This document shows, one piece after another, positions 1-7,854 of a stretch of DNA of 64,000 nt (its first letter is position 1; every line of letters starts with the position of its first letter). The DNA is taken from assembly GCA_947452295.1 (NCBI GenBank), contig CANGCK010000014.1, positions 1 through 64,000 on the forward strand, read 5' to 3'. Below the pieces are notes generated by a model that was not told the DNA's origin, searched no databases, and saw only the letters and a list, made by a program, of their open reading frames with translations. The position numbers and the translations under genes were made by a program. Source of the stretch: Sphingobacteriia bacterium. Its GTDB lineage: Bacteria > Bacteroidota > Bacteroidia > Chitinophagales > Chitinophagaceae.

Positions 1-328
1 GAACCTATATTCATTGGGGCAATTGAACCTATATTCATTGGGGCAATTGAACCTATATTCATTGGGGTGTTTGAACCTTTACCCATTGGGGCGATTGAAT
101 CATTACTCATTGGGGTGTTTGAACCAATACTCATTGGGGTGTTTGAACCAATATTCATTGGGGCGATTGAACCTATATTCATTGGGGGGTTTGAACCTAT
201 ATTCATTGGGGCGGTTGAACCTATATTCATTGGGGTGGTTGAACCTATATTCATTGGGGTGTTTGAACCTTTATTCAAATGGGCGATTGAACCTTTATTC
301 AAATGGGCAGGGGTGTCGCATGAATGAA
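1..328. repeat. 24-bp tandem repeat array inside the RAYT gene
   Basis: About 13.7 units of 24 bp run from the left edge. The GGGG/TGGG block recurs at 16, 40, 64, 88, 112, 136, 160, 184, 208, 232, 256, then 280 and 304. Most units read TTGAACCTATATTCATTGGG plus four or five variable bases. The last units drift (ATTCAAATGGGC; then GGGCAGGGGTGTCGCATGAA) but keep the 24-bp phase. Because 24 is a multiple of three, one minus-strand frame stays open and encodes an eight-residue repeat. Two plus-strand frames also stay open for the same trivial reason. Units abut with no spacers. Confidence 0.95.
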
Positions 329-644
329 GGGCAGGGGTAAACCCTGCCCCTACGGTGAAAAAATCATCCAACAAAATAATACCATGAACATGATTGGGCA
401 TAATCTGAAATACATTTAATTGAAAATTTAAAAATCGTTCCGTTAATTTTATCCATTCATTAAATGCCACTTCACCACATTCATTCAATATCATTTTGCC
501 ATTTTCAATATTCCCAAACCTACAAATCCTATCATGACAGCATATTGTAATAAAATATAAACCTGCTTGTGAATAATCGAAACCTTTCAAACGAATGGAT
601 TGTCTATGGTGTAAGTGGGGTCTGTATGGATATTTACCTTTCAT
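1..644 (-). CDS. REP-associated tyrosine transposase (RAYT, Y1/HUH family), 3' end off the window
   Basis: An open frame on the minus strand starts at ATG 644 and reaches base 1 without a stop, giving at least 214 residues. The first 95 residues match the Y1 transposase fold of RAYTs: a GFDYSQAGLYFIT segment at about 21-33, CRFGNIENGKMILNECGEVA at 41-60, and the HUH motif MPNHVHGII at about 82-90 with metal-binding His85 and His87. The catalytic tyrosine should lie beyond the edge. After residue 97 the protein leaves the family: VGAGFTPAL is encoded by a GTAG-headed palindrome, and about 13 copies of an octapeptide like APMNIGSN follow. RAYTs are single-copy relatives of IS200/IS605 transposases thought to handle REP palindromes. 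The repeats are in frame, so the protein may still be made. Whether the missing 3' part is intact cannot be seen. Confidence 0.85.
   Translation of the reverse strand, partial: MKGKYPYRPHLHHRQSIRLKGFDYSQAGLYFITICCHDRICRFGNIENGKMILNECGEVAFNEWIKLTERFLNFQLNVFQIMPNHVHGIILLDDFFTVGAGFTPALHSCDTPAHLNKGSIAHLNKGSNTPMNIGSTTPMNIGSTAPMNIGSNPPMNIGSIAPMNIGSNTPMSIGSNTPMSNDSIAPMGKGSNTPMNIGSIAPMNIGSIAPMNIG
329..353 (-). repeat. REP-like palindrome with GTAG head, inside the RAYT gene
   Basis: On the minus strand GTAG (353-350) is followed at once by GGGCAGGG (349-342), loop TTTAC, and CCCTGCCC (336-329), a perfect 8-bp stem. A GTAG/GGAG tetranucleotide 5' of an imperfect palindrome is the known layout of REP sequences recognised by RAYTs. 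It is translated in frame as VGAGFTPAL. A half copy, GGGCAGGGGT, recurs exactly 24 bp to the left at 305-314. Confidence 0.65.
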
Positions 645-702
645 TTCGATTGTACATTTATGAGTATTATTATTTTTATTTTTCTTACTTGTTCCAAATA
701 AA

Positions 703-722
703 AAATCCACTTACGTGGATTT
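703..722. repeat. Short inverted repeat upstream of RAYT gene
   Basis: AAATCCAC (703-710), loop TTAC, GTGGATTT (715-722) form a perfect 8-bp stem. On the minus strand it is followed by a T-rich run, so it could stop transcription entering the transposase gene from the right. It could also be an end structure of the element. Role unknown. Confidence 0.45.
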
Positions 723-939
723 CATTTTATTGGACAAATTTTAGCCGCTTACAATACTAGCACAACGGTTTTATTACATTAAATTAAACACATTTAATAT
801 AATGCAAAAAATAATTTTATGTATATTATTTCGTCCCCCCCATTCCTCATCCTCCAATAATTGCATCTATAGTGCAAAGATATTTCCGCAATTGTCTTTA
901 TTAATCCAATATCGAAAACCTTTGGCGCAATACCTTTTG

Positions 940-947
940 TATTTTTG
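940..947 (+). promoter_or_regulatory. Candidate -7 box for the copper ATPase gene
   Basis: TATTTTTG fits the Bacteroidota -7 consensus TAnnTTTG and ends 30 bp before the ATG at 978. A TTTG at 921-924 could serve as the -33 element, but its 15-bp spacer is shorter than the usual 17-23. Confidence 0.4.
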
Positions 948-977
948 TACCGGGTTCTTTTACTTAAAACGTAACTT

Positions 978-3104
978 ATGGAAAAAGTAAACTGGAATGT
1001 GTCGGGAATGAGTTGTACCAATTGTGCCCTCACCATCAACAAATATTTAGAAAGCAAAGGTTTAGAAGAAGTAAAAGTAAATTTTATAGGGGGTGATGTA
1101 AGTTTTAACCTACCCGATGAAATGAGTAAAATTGATATTCAGAAAGGAATCGACGGTTTAGGCTATCAGGTTACCAATGGAGTGGTATCTTCTACACAAA
1201 AAAGGAAACTATTTAAATCGCATTTGCAACGCTTTGTATTTTCTGCCATTTTCACTTTTCCGCTAATGCTGCACATGATACCCGGCTTTCACTTTCATTG
1301 GCTCATGAATCCTTATCTGCAAATTGGGTTAACACTTCCTGTTTTTATAGTGGGCATGGATTATTTTGGTAGAAGTGCATTTCACAGTATTGCAAAAGGA
1401 ATTCCTAATATGAACGTGCTCATTACCATTGGCGCTATAGCTTCCTTTGTGTATAGTCTTTATGGTACATTTACCAATCAAGCTGCCGAATACATGTTCT
1501 ACGAAACCACGGCTTCTATTCTTACTTTGGTTTTTTTAGGCAATTGGCTAGAAGATAAATCAGTTGAAACTACACAAAGTGCACTTCAAAAATTAGCCCA
1601 TTCGCAAAAAACAATGGCCAACATGATTGCCTACGACGATCAACACCAGGAACATATTTTTCCGGTTGAGAGCACCTCCTTAAAAATGGGCGATTTGATT
1701 TTAATGAATTCGGGTGACGCTGTCCCCATGGATTGTAAAATATTATCGGGCAATGTTGCTGTAGATGAATCGATTATTACCGGTGAATTTATTCCGGTTG
1801 ATAAAAAAATAAAAGACCAATTAATTGGTGGGAGTATACTTGTTAGCGGCTCCGCAAAAGCCTATGTAACCGCTGTTGGTGATGATTCGATATTGGGTAA
1901 TATTTTACAATTAGTAAAAAATGCTCAAACCGAAAAGCCACCCGTGCAACAATTGGCCGACAAAATAAGTGCTGTTTTCGTGCCGGTTGTAGTAGGACTT
2001 TCGGCCCTTACTTTTATCCTTAACTACACTTTAGCAGATCAAACATTTACCCATAGCTTAATGCGGTCTATTGCCGTATTAGTTATTTCTTGCCCCTGTG
2101 CAATGGGCTTGGCTACACCTGCAGCAATTGCTGTTGGACTGGGAAGAGCCGCCAGAAATGGAATATTATTTAAAAATACTAAAAGCCTTGAACTTTTTAA
2201 AAGTATCGAACAAGTAGTGTTCGACAAAACAGGTACGCTCACCACCGGTCAATTTATTATTGAACGTTTTGCTTTAACCCAAGAGGGAGAATTACTTGGG
2301 GTTGATGCGTTTAAGCGCATCGCATATTCTTTAGAAAAATATTCTAACCATCCATTGGCTAAAACAATAGCAAAAGAATGGAAAGTAAAAGATGAAATGC
2401 GTTTTTCACAAGTAGAAGAAACAAAAGGCTTTGGCATGAAGGGTACCGACAAAGAAGGCAATGCCTTTATTGCAGGATCTTATAAAACTGTTGATTCACT
2501 CACCCAAGATACTACCCATAATATTTACATCGTTAAAAACAATACACTGTTAGGTTGGGTCGACTTAACCGATCAAGTTCGTCCAGAAGCAGTTGCAGTA
2601 ATTCAATATTTAAAAAACAGAAATATTCGAACCATTTTATTAAGTGGTGATAAAAAAGAACGTTGCCTACTTGTTGCCAACCAATTAGGAATTGACGATG
2701 TTTTTGCAGAAGAACTTCCAGCACAAAAACTAGAACGCATTGAAGCGCTCAATAATATTTGTCCCACAGCAATGATTGGTGATGGCATTAATGACGCTCC
2801 TGCACTTGCAAAAGCTACTGTTGGTATTTCATTAAGTGAGGCTTCTCAAATTGCCGTACAAAGTGCCGAAGTAGTTTTAATGAACCACGGACTAAAAAAT
2901 TTACCTACCGCATTGGGCTTAGGCAAACATACCTATTTAACCATTCAACAAAATTTATTTTGGGCATTAATTTACAATGTAATTGCCATACCATTTGCAG
3001 CAATGGGCTTTTTAAGTCCTGCTTTTAGCGCATTGGCTATGGGATTAAGTGATGTGGTTTTAGCCATTAATTCCGTTAGATTGAACTTTAAAAAAGTAGT
3101 ATAA
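978..3104 (+). CDS. copA: Heavy-metal (Cu+-type) translocating P1B-type ATPase
   Basis: Inner-membrane ATPase of 708 residues expected to export monovalent copper. It has one N-terminal HMA domain with GMSCTNC (residues 10-16), an actuator TGE at 268-270, the membrane CPC motif at 372-374, the phosphorylation motif DKTGT with Asp416, the nucleotide-domain HP dipeptide at 458-459, and GDGINDAP at 601-608. CPC plus the YN near the penultimate membrane helix indicate Cu/Ag specificity. In the last helix the usual M-x-x-S-S is M-G-L-S-D, so the second serine is replaced. That makes the exact metal slightly less certain. The ATG at 978 directly precedes the HMA domain. The recQ gene begins six bases after its stop. 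Confidence 0.9.
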   Translation: MEKVNWNVSGMSCTNCALTINKYLESKGLEEVKVNFIGGDVSFNLPDEMSKIDIQKGIDGLGYQVTNGVVSSTQKRKLFKSHLQRFVFSAIFTFPLMLHMIPGFHFHWLMNPYLQIGLTLPVFIVGMDYFGRSAFHSIAKGIPNMNVLITIGAIASFVYSLYGTFTNQAAEYMFYETTASILTLVFLGNWLEDKSVETTQSALQKLAHSQKTMANMIAYDDQHQEHIFPVESTSLKMGDLILMNSGDAVPMDCKILSGNVAVDESIITGEFIPVDKKIKDQLIGGSILVSGSAKAYVTAVGDDSILGNILQLVKNAQTEKPPVQQLADKISAVFVPVVVGLSALTFILNYTLADQTFTHSLMRSIAVLVISCPCAMGLATPAAIAVGLGRAARNGILFKNTKSLELFKSIEQVVFDKTGTLTTGQFIIERFALTQEGELLGVDAFKRIAYSLEKYSNHPLAKTIAKEWKVKDEMRFSQVEETKGFGMKGTDKEGNAFIAGSYKTVDSLTQDTTHNIYIVKNNTLLGWVDLTDQVRPEAVAVIQYLKNRNIRTILLSGDKKERCLLVANQLGIDDVFAEELPAQKLERIEALNNICPTAMIGDGINDAPALAKATVGISLSEASQIAVQSAEVVLMNHGLKNLPTALGLGKHTYLTIQQNLFWALIYNVIAIPFAAMGFLSPAFSALAMGLSDVVLAINSVRLNFKKVV

Positions 3105-3110
3105 TATCCA

Positions 3111-5018
3111 TTGAGCACACCTAAAGAAATACTGAAGCAATATTGGGGATTCGAACAATTTCGTCCTTTACAAGAAGAAATCATCCAGTCGGTTTTAACT
3201 GGTAACGACACATTGGCCTTATTGCCCACTGGTGGCGGAAAGTCTATTTGCTTTCAAGTGCCGGGCATGTTATTAGACGGTTTATGTTTAGTAATTAGTC
3301 CATTAATTGCACTTATGCGCGATCAGGTCGACAACCTTAACAACAAGGGAATACCTGCTGCTGCATTACATAGTGGGCTTACTTTTTATGAAGTGAAAAA
3401 AGTATTGATGGATGCTGCAGATGGCGCATACAAATTTCTTTACTGCTCTCCAGAGCGATTAGAAAGTCATTTATTCGTCGATTACATTCCTTTGCTACCC
3501 ATCAATCTATTGGTTGTAGATGAAGCGCATTGTATCTCTCAATGGGGATATGATTTTAGGCCGCCTTATTTACGCATTGCTGCTACTAGAAAATTATTTC
3601 CAAAAGTAAATATCATTGCTGTTACCGCATCGGCTACCCCATTGGTGCAAAAAGACCTCATCAATAAATTGGCGCTAAAAAATCCTCAACTATTTCGCCA
3701 ATCATTCGAGCGTCCCAATTTATCGTACAGCAATTTTTTAGTAGACAGCAAAATCAATAAAATACTGAATATACTCAACAATGTTCCTGGCAGCAGCATT
3801 ATTTATTGCAATAATCGAAAGCAAACCAAAAAAATTGCGGAAGCATTAACCCTTCAGGGAATTGCAGCCGATTTTTACCATGCAGGATTAGCTCAGCCTG
3901 TTAGAGAAATGAAACAGCAAGCATGGATTGAAAATAAAATAAGAACCATGGTTTGCACCAACGCCTTTGGAATGGGTATTGATAAACCCGACGTAAGGGT
4001 GGTTATTCATCACGATATTACAGAATGTTTAGAAAACTATTACCAGGAAGCAGGAAGAGCAGGAAGAGATGGAAAAAAAGCTTATGCCGTATTACTTTAT
4101 CAAAAGAAAGATTTGATTGAATTATCGGTAAATGTAGCCAATAAGTTTCCGCCTATCGGCGTGATTAAACAAGTGTACCAATCAATTGCCGACTATTTAC
4201 AACTTCCAGTAGGCAATGGAGAAGGGATTTATTATGATTTTGATTTCAGCATATTTACACAAAATTTTAAGCTAGAGCCTCTATTGGTAATGAATGTACT
4301 AAAGGTGCTTGAGCAAGAAAACCATATTAATTTTACAGAGAATATTTTTTTACCGACACAAATTTCCTTCATCATCAATAAAGAAGCACTTAACCTTTTT
4401 CAAGAAACTTTCCCTCTTTTAGAGCCGATTATAAAAGCATTACTTCGTACCTATGAAGGCATCATCGACAATAGAGTGTCGGTACATGAACATAAAATCG
4501 CCAAAATATGCAGGCTACCTATAGAACAAGTTATAGATGCTTTTACTCAATTGAAAGCACATGGCATTATTGAGTACTTACCTAAAAAAGAAACTCCGCA
4601 AATTCAATTTTTAATGAATCGTGCACCTGCACAATATTTAGTAATCAACGAAAAAGCCTACTCACAAAGAAAAACATTGTACGAAGAACGTTTAGAAACC
4701 ATCGTCAACTTCACTGCTTCATTAACAGCATGTAGAAGCGCATTTATTGCAAAATATTTTGGAGATGAATCAGCTAAAAATTGTGGCATCTGCGACAATT
4801 GTCTGTCCCTTAAAAGAAAAAAACTTTCACCAGAAGAGCTTGTTGCAATTGAGCAACAACTTAAAATCGCATCGGATAATAAGGTATTACTGACTCAATT
4901 TATGTCATCCATAAAAAATTTTAGTAAAGAAAAAATATGGGCAGCAATTGAATTTCTGCAATCAGAAGAAAAAATTAAAATCACCGTTAATAACGAAATT
5001 AATTGGATGGGACGATAA
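3111..5018 (+). CDS. recQ: ATP-dependent DNA helicase RecQ
   Basis: A 3'-5' superfamily 2 helicase of 635 residues acting in recombination and repair. Visible motifs are Walker A LLPTGGGKS (37-45), the DEAH box (137-140) in VVDEAHCISQWGYDFRP, and motif VI QEAGRAGRDG. A RecQ zinc-binding segment has four cysteines (CRSAF...NCGICDNC, about residues 540-565). A winged-helix-like tail follows. No clear HRDC domain is seen at the C-terminus, although length is close to E. coli RecQ. The start is TTG at 3111. The first downstream ATG would delete the Walker A region, so the TTG is preferred. Six bases separate it from the ATPase stop, suggesting co-transcription. Confidence 0.92.
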   Translation: MSTPKEILKQYWGFEQFRPLQEEIIQSVLTGNDTLALLPTGGGKSICFQVPGMLLDGLCLVISPLIALMRDQVDNLNNKGIPAAALHSGLTFYEVKKVLMDAADGAYKFLYCSPERLESHLFVDYIPLLPINLLVVDEAHCISQWGYDFRPPYLRIAATRKLFPKVNIIAVTASATPLVQKDLINKLALKNPQLFRQSFERPNLSYSNFLVDSKINKILNILNNVPGSSIIYCNNRKQTKKIAEALTLQGIAADFYHAGLAQPVREMKQQAWIENKIRTMVCTNAFGMGIDKPDVRVVIHHDITECLENYYQEAGRAGRDGKKAYAVLLYQKKDLIELSVNVANKFPPIGVIKQVYQSIADYLQLPVGNGEGIYYDFDFSIFTQNFKLEPLLVMNVLKVLEQENHINFTENIFLPTQISFIINKEALNLFQETFPLLEPIIKALLRTYEGIIDNRVSVHEHKIAKICRLPIEQVIDAFTQLKAHGIIEYLPKKETPQIQFLMNRAPAQYLVINEKAYSQRKTLYEERLETIVNFTASLTACRSAFIAKYFGDESAKNCGICDNCLSLKRKKLSPEELVAIEQQLKIASDNKVLLTQFMSSIKNFSKEKIWAAIEFLQSEEKIKITVNNEINWMGR

Positions 5019-5176
5019 TATATAATGGCTTTTATAGGCTCTATAGAACGGACTCCCGCTTTCAATGTTTTGTATTTATTTACATTTGGCACCTTCTATA
5101 AGCGGCTTTTATCAACTCGTCTGAAAAGGTAAAAAACCAATTCGAATTTATCTAATAACACAATTTGACATCTGAT

Positions 5177-6406
5177 TTAAAATCCTTGTATTAATAAATA
5201 CCAGGTTATATGATCACATTTAAACCCTTTCTTTCTTCCTTTACAAAGTGAACAAGTTGTAATTCCAGATCTTTTACAAGTTAAACAAACCCTACCCTCT
5301 CTATCATAACCAGTTCCTCTACAATTTTTACAATGTTGAAATCCTTTTCCTTGACATATACAATATTTGACAATGCCTGTACCTAAACATACGAGACAAT
5401 TCTTTTTTAATTCTTCCATGTCAAATTTATCTGAAGTATTAGCTTCTTTTTTTGAACGTTGACTTGCTATTGACAAGTTTTCAGATTCGCTTTTGGAATC
5501 CAAGGTAAGTTCTCCATTATCGGGTTTCAGTTTTTGTTCAACTGAAATTTTCCCATCAACAAAGAAGCCCCTCACTTCTTTAATTTGCTTTCCATGCTGA
5601 AGGGTATACTTAACCCCCTCTCCATTTGGAACATCATTAAGAGCTTGTCCCTCATATACCCATATATTATTGGGGAAAGAATTATTAAAATAGTAATAAC
5701 TTGATTTATTTCTATCATTCGTTAAAATCAAGTCTCCATTGCTTAGCAAATTTATAGACCTACCTACTTTAATCCCTTCTAAATAATAAGCAATTTCTTT
5801 GTTTTCTTTAATTTGACCTTTAGATTTACTGAATACGCAACCTTCCCCGTTCATTTTGTCTTTTACCCAATATCCTTCGTACCTATCTCCATTTTTATAA
5901 AAAAAAGCCCCATAACCATTTTTAATAGTCTTCCCGTTTTCCAATAATACCTCGCCTATATAATATTCTGAATTATCGTATTTTATTAACGTCTTACTTA
6001 TTAATTTAACTTTAGTAGTAAAAATAGAATTCTTGATGTAGTCTGGATTATTTTTGAACTTATTTGGATTTAATAAATCCAAACTATTCCATAAAATATT
6101 TTTAAAAATATCAGCGGTAATTTCTACCTTATCATTACTACCTATATAATAATAATCAATTAATGCTTTTTTAAGTGGGTAATTAAATACCAAACTAGGC
6201 GCAATGCCTAATTTAGAATCAATTATTACATTATATACACTTTTCTTTCCTTCTGCTATGGGGAAATCATTATTGAAAGAATAGAATTGAAAACTCTTTA
6301 GTAAACTATCATTATCTGATAAATTAATTTTCAGTTGATCATAGGATTTCCCTACTGATTTAATGCTCATTAGAATCAGAATAGAAAAATATACGTATTT
6401 CATCAT
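5177..6406 (-). CDS. Secreted MORN-repeat protein with C-terminal DnaJ-type zinc finger
   Basis: This 409-residue protein begins with a signal peptide (MMKYVYFSILILMS...). Its middle carries MORN-like motifs (YEGYWVKDKMNGEG and YEGQALNDVPNGEG) with further weak copies. The last about 75 residues hold a cysteine cluster resembling the DnaJ central domain: CLVCLGTG, CICQGKG, CKNCRGTG, CLTCKRSG and CSLCKG. MORN motifs often bind lipid or form extended sheets; the zinc finger is a protein-binding fold. No J domain is present, so this is not a DnaJ. The function is unknown. It sits 12 bp downstream of the cytochrome/LRR gene on the same strand and may be co-transcribed with it. Confidence 0.75.
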   Translation of the reverse strand: MMKYVYFSILILMSIKSVGKSYDQLKINLSDNDSLLKSFQFYSFNNDFPIAEGKKSVYNVIIDSKLGIAPSLVFNYPLKKALIDYYYIGSNDKVEITADIFKNILWNSLDLLNPNKFKNNPDYIKNSIFTTKVKLISKTLIKYDNSEYYIGEVLLENGKTIKNGYGAFFYKNGDRYEGYWVKDKMNGEGCVFSKSKGQIKENKEIAYYLEGIKVGRSINLLSNGDLILTNDRNKSSYYYFNNSFPNNIWVYEGQALNDVPNGEGVKYTLQHGKQIKEVRGFFVDGKISVEQKLKPDNGELTLDSKSESENLSIASQRSKKEANTSDKFDMEELKKNCLVCLGTGIVKYCICQGKGFQHCKNCRGTGYDREGRVCLTCKRSGITTCSLCKGRKKGFKCDHITWYLLIQGF

Positions 6407-6418
6407 TTAATTTATGTG

Positions 6419-7828
6419 TTAAAGTTTTTGGGGAGCCATTTTTACTTCAGTAGTATCAGACTCCATTAATGGCATTTGATAGTTCCCCGTATCGATTTTT
6501 ATAGAAGTGAAATTATTTATCAAGCTTCTTTTTTCTACAGGTATTAAAGGCGTATTGTAAATAAATAATTTCTTTATTTTTAATCCACTTAAGGTTTTAT
6601 TCAATATAGTAAACACAACGTTTACCCCTACTAAATTTAAACTTTGCAAGTGTTGCAACTTTAGTAAAAAATCAAGATTTGTTTCTTGTAGAGTACAATT
6701 GGGTAAATCCAACTTATATAAATTTTGCAATGCAGATAAATTTTTTAATGCCGAAGTATTTAAAGTATTATGACTGATTTTTAATGAAACAATTTGATCC
6801 TTTAATGCTGCCATCAATGAATAGCTTTTATCAGAAAGTTGATTATTGCCTAAAAAATCTACTGCGAGATAGTTGGAATTATTAGCAATAGGCACTATTG
6901 CAGCACCTAATTGAATGAGTTGATTTACTGTTGACGGATTGGCTTCATTTACCGGAGTTGAAGGAAAGAGCGCTATTTTATTGGTGAGTTGACTTGCATT
7001 GTTGATGTCCTTTAGTAATTTTAATTCTTTAGCACTAGGATGCAGTGCATTCACTTTTGCATTAAAGTTACAACCCGATGCTATCCACCAACGAATCAAC
7101 TCAATTTGCTGTTGCGTTAATTGTGGCTCAGAACTAGGTGGCATATGTTTTTTATCGGCATGATCAATTACGAGCCGCTGAAACAATATGCTTTTGTCTA
7201 CATCATTCGGAACGATCGACAAGCCTGCTTTCCCTCCTTTCATTAACCCTTCATTATTATCGAGTCGCAAATTGCCCTTTTGCTTTGATGCACTATGACA
7301 ATTATAACAGTTTTCTTGAAATATTGGCTGTATGATATCTGCAAATAAAACAGCATCTTCTACGTTTTGGATATTTTTTTTATTGGTAGCAATTGCGCCT
7401 TGCTCTTTTTTACTTTTTTCACCATTTAAACTAAATGTACCATGTGTAAGTGTAGCCCCATAATGACCAGTCACAATCAACAATAGGCATACAATAACAG
7501 ATAATATACAATTGTATTTAGCTATAATTTGATTGAAAACAAAGTACATAACAACCGATAAACATGCCAATGTAATACCCATCCATTGATGATACTGCAA
7601 TACATCTTCTTCATAAAAAGTGGTACTAGATAAACACCAACCTGTAATACAAGAAAATATTGCAGCAATACTTCCAAGTAAATAGATTAATCGAACACTA
7701 TTAATTAAGTAGGAAAATTTTTCAAAAAAACTCAACCAATAAAACAATATACCCAACAATAAAAACCCAATTGGCAAATGCACCAACATTGGATGAAAGA
7801 TACCTACAATATGATTAAACTGATTCAA
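6419..7828 (-). CDS. DUF2231 membrane protein with planctomycete-type cytochrome c and leucine-rich region
   Basis: A 469-residue protein. Residues 1 to about 140 contain four or five membrane helices starting with FHPMLVHLPIGFLLLG, typical of DUF2231. A PSCyt1-like domain follows (about 165-255) with heme motif CYNCH and the conserved tail MPPSSEPQLTQQQIELIRWW. The C-terminal 180 residues show leucine-rich repeat spacing (LQNLYKLDLPNCTL, LQHLQSLNLVGVNV). It is probably an inner-membrane protein with a periplasmic heme domain. It is 26 bp downstream of the DUF1501 gene and is likely part of the same operon. Role and redox partner are unknown. Confidence 0.82.
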   Translation of the reverse strand: MNQFNHIVGIFHPMLVHLPIGFLLLGILFYWLSFFEKFSYLINSVRLIYLLGSIAAIFSCITGWCLSSTTFYEEDVLQYHQWMGITLACLSVVMYFVFNQIIAKYNCILSVIVCLLLIVTGHYGATLTHGTFSLNGEKSKKEQGAIATNKKNIQNVEDAVLFADIIQPIFQENCYNCHSASKQKGNLRLDNNEGLMKGGKAGLSIVPNDVDKSILFQRLVIDHADKKHMPPSSEPQLTQQQIELIRWWIASGCNFNAKVNALHPSAKELKLLKDINNASQLTNKIALFPSTPVNEANPSTVNQLIQLGAAIVPIANNSNYLAVDFLGNNQLSDKSYSLMAALKDQIVSLKISHNTLNTSALKNLSALQNLYKLDLPNCTLQETNLDFLLKLQHLQSLNLVGVNVVFTILNKTLSGLKIKKLFIYNTPLIPVEKRSLINNFTSIKIDTGNYQMPLMESDTTEVKMAPQKL

Positions 7829-7854
7829 AATTACCTGTTTTAAACTTCCATAAA

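Larger units (their letters stand above)
645..977. other. Intergenic region between RAYT gene and copper ATPase gene
   Basis: This 333-bp AT-rich stretch lies between divergent genes. I see no convincing coding frame. It holds a short hairpin near the transposase start and a TAnnTTTG box close to the ATPase start, both listed separately. Confidence 0.6.

Noticed and set aside
1-328. CRISPR array
   Set aside because: The 24-bp units abut with no unique spacers and are translated in frame with a transposase.
14-340. Plus-strand protein frames made of LNLYSLG-type repeats
   Set aside because: They stay open only because the repeat length is a multiple of three; the minus strand carries the recognisable transposase.
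794-1057. Minus-strand 87-codon frame upstream of and into the copper ATPase gene
   Set aside because: No protein-like features, and it overlaps the HMA domain of a certain gene.
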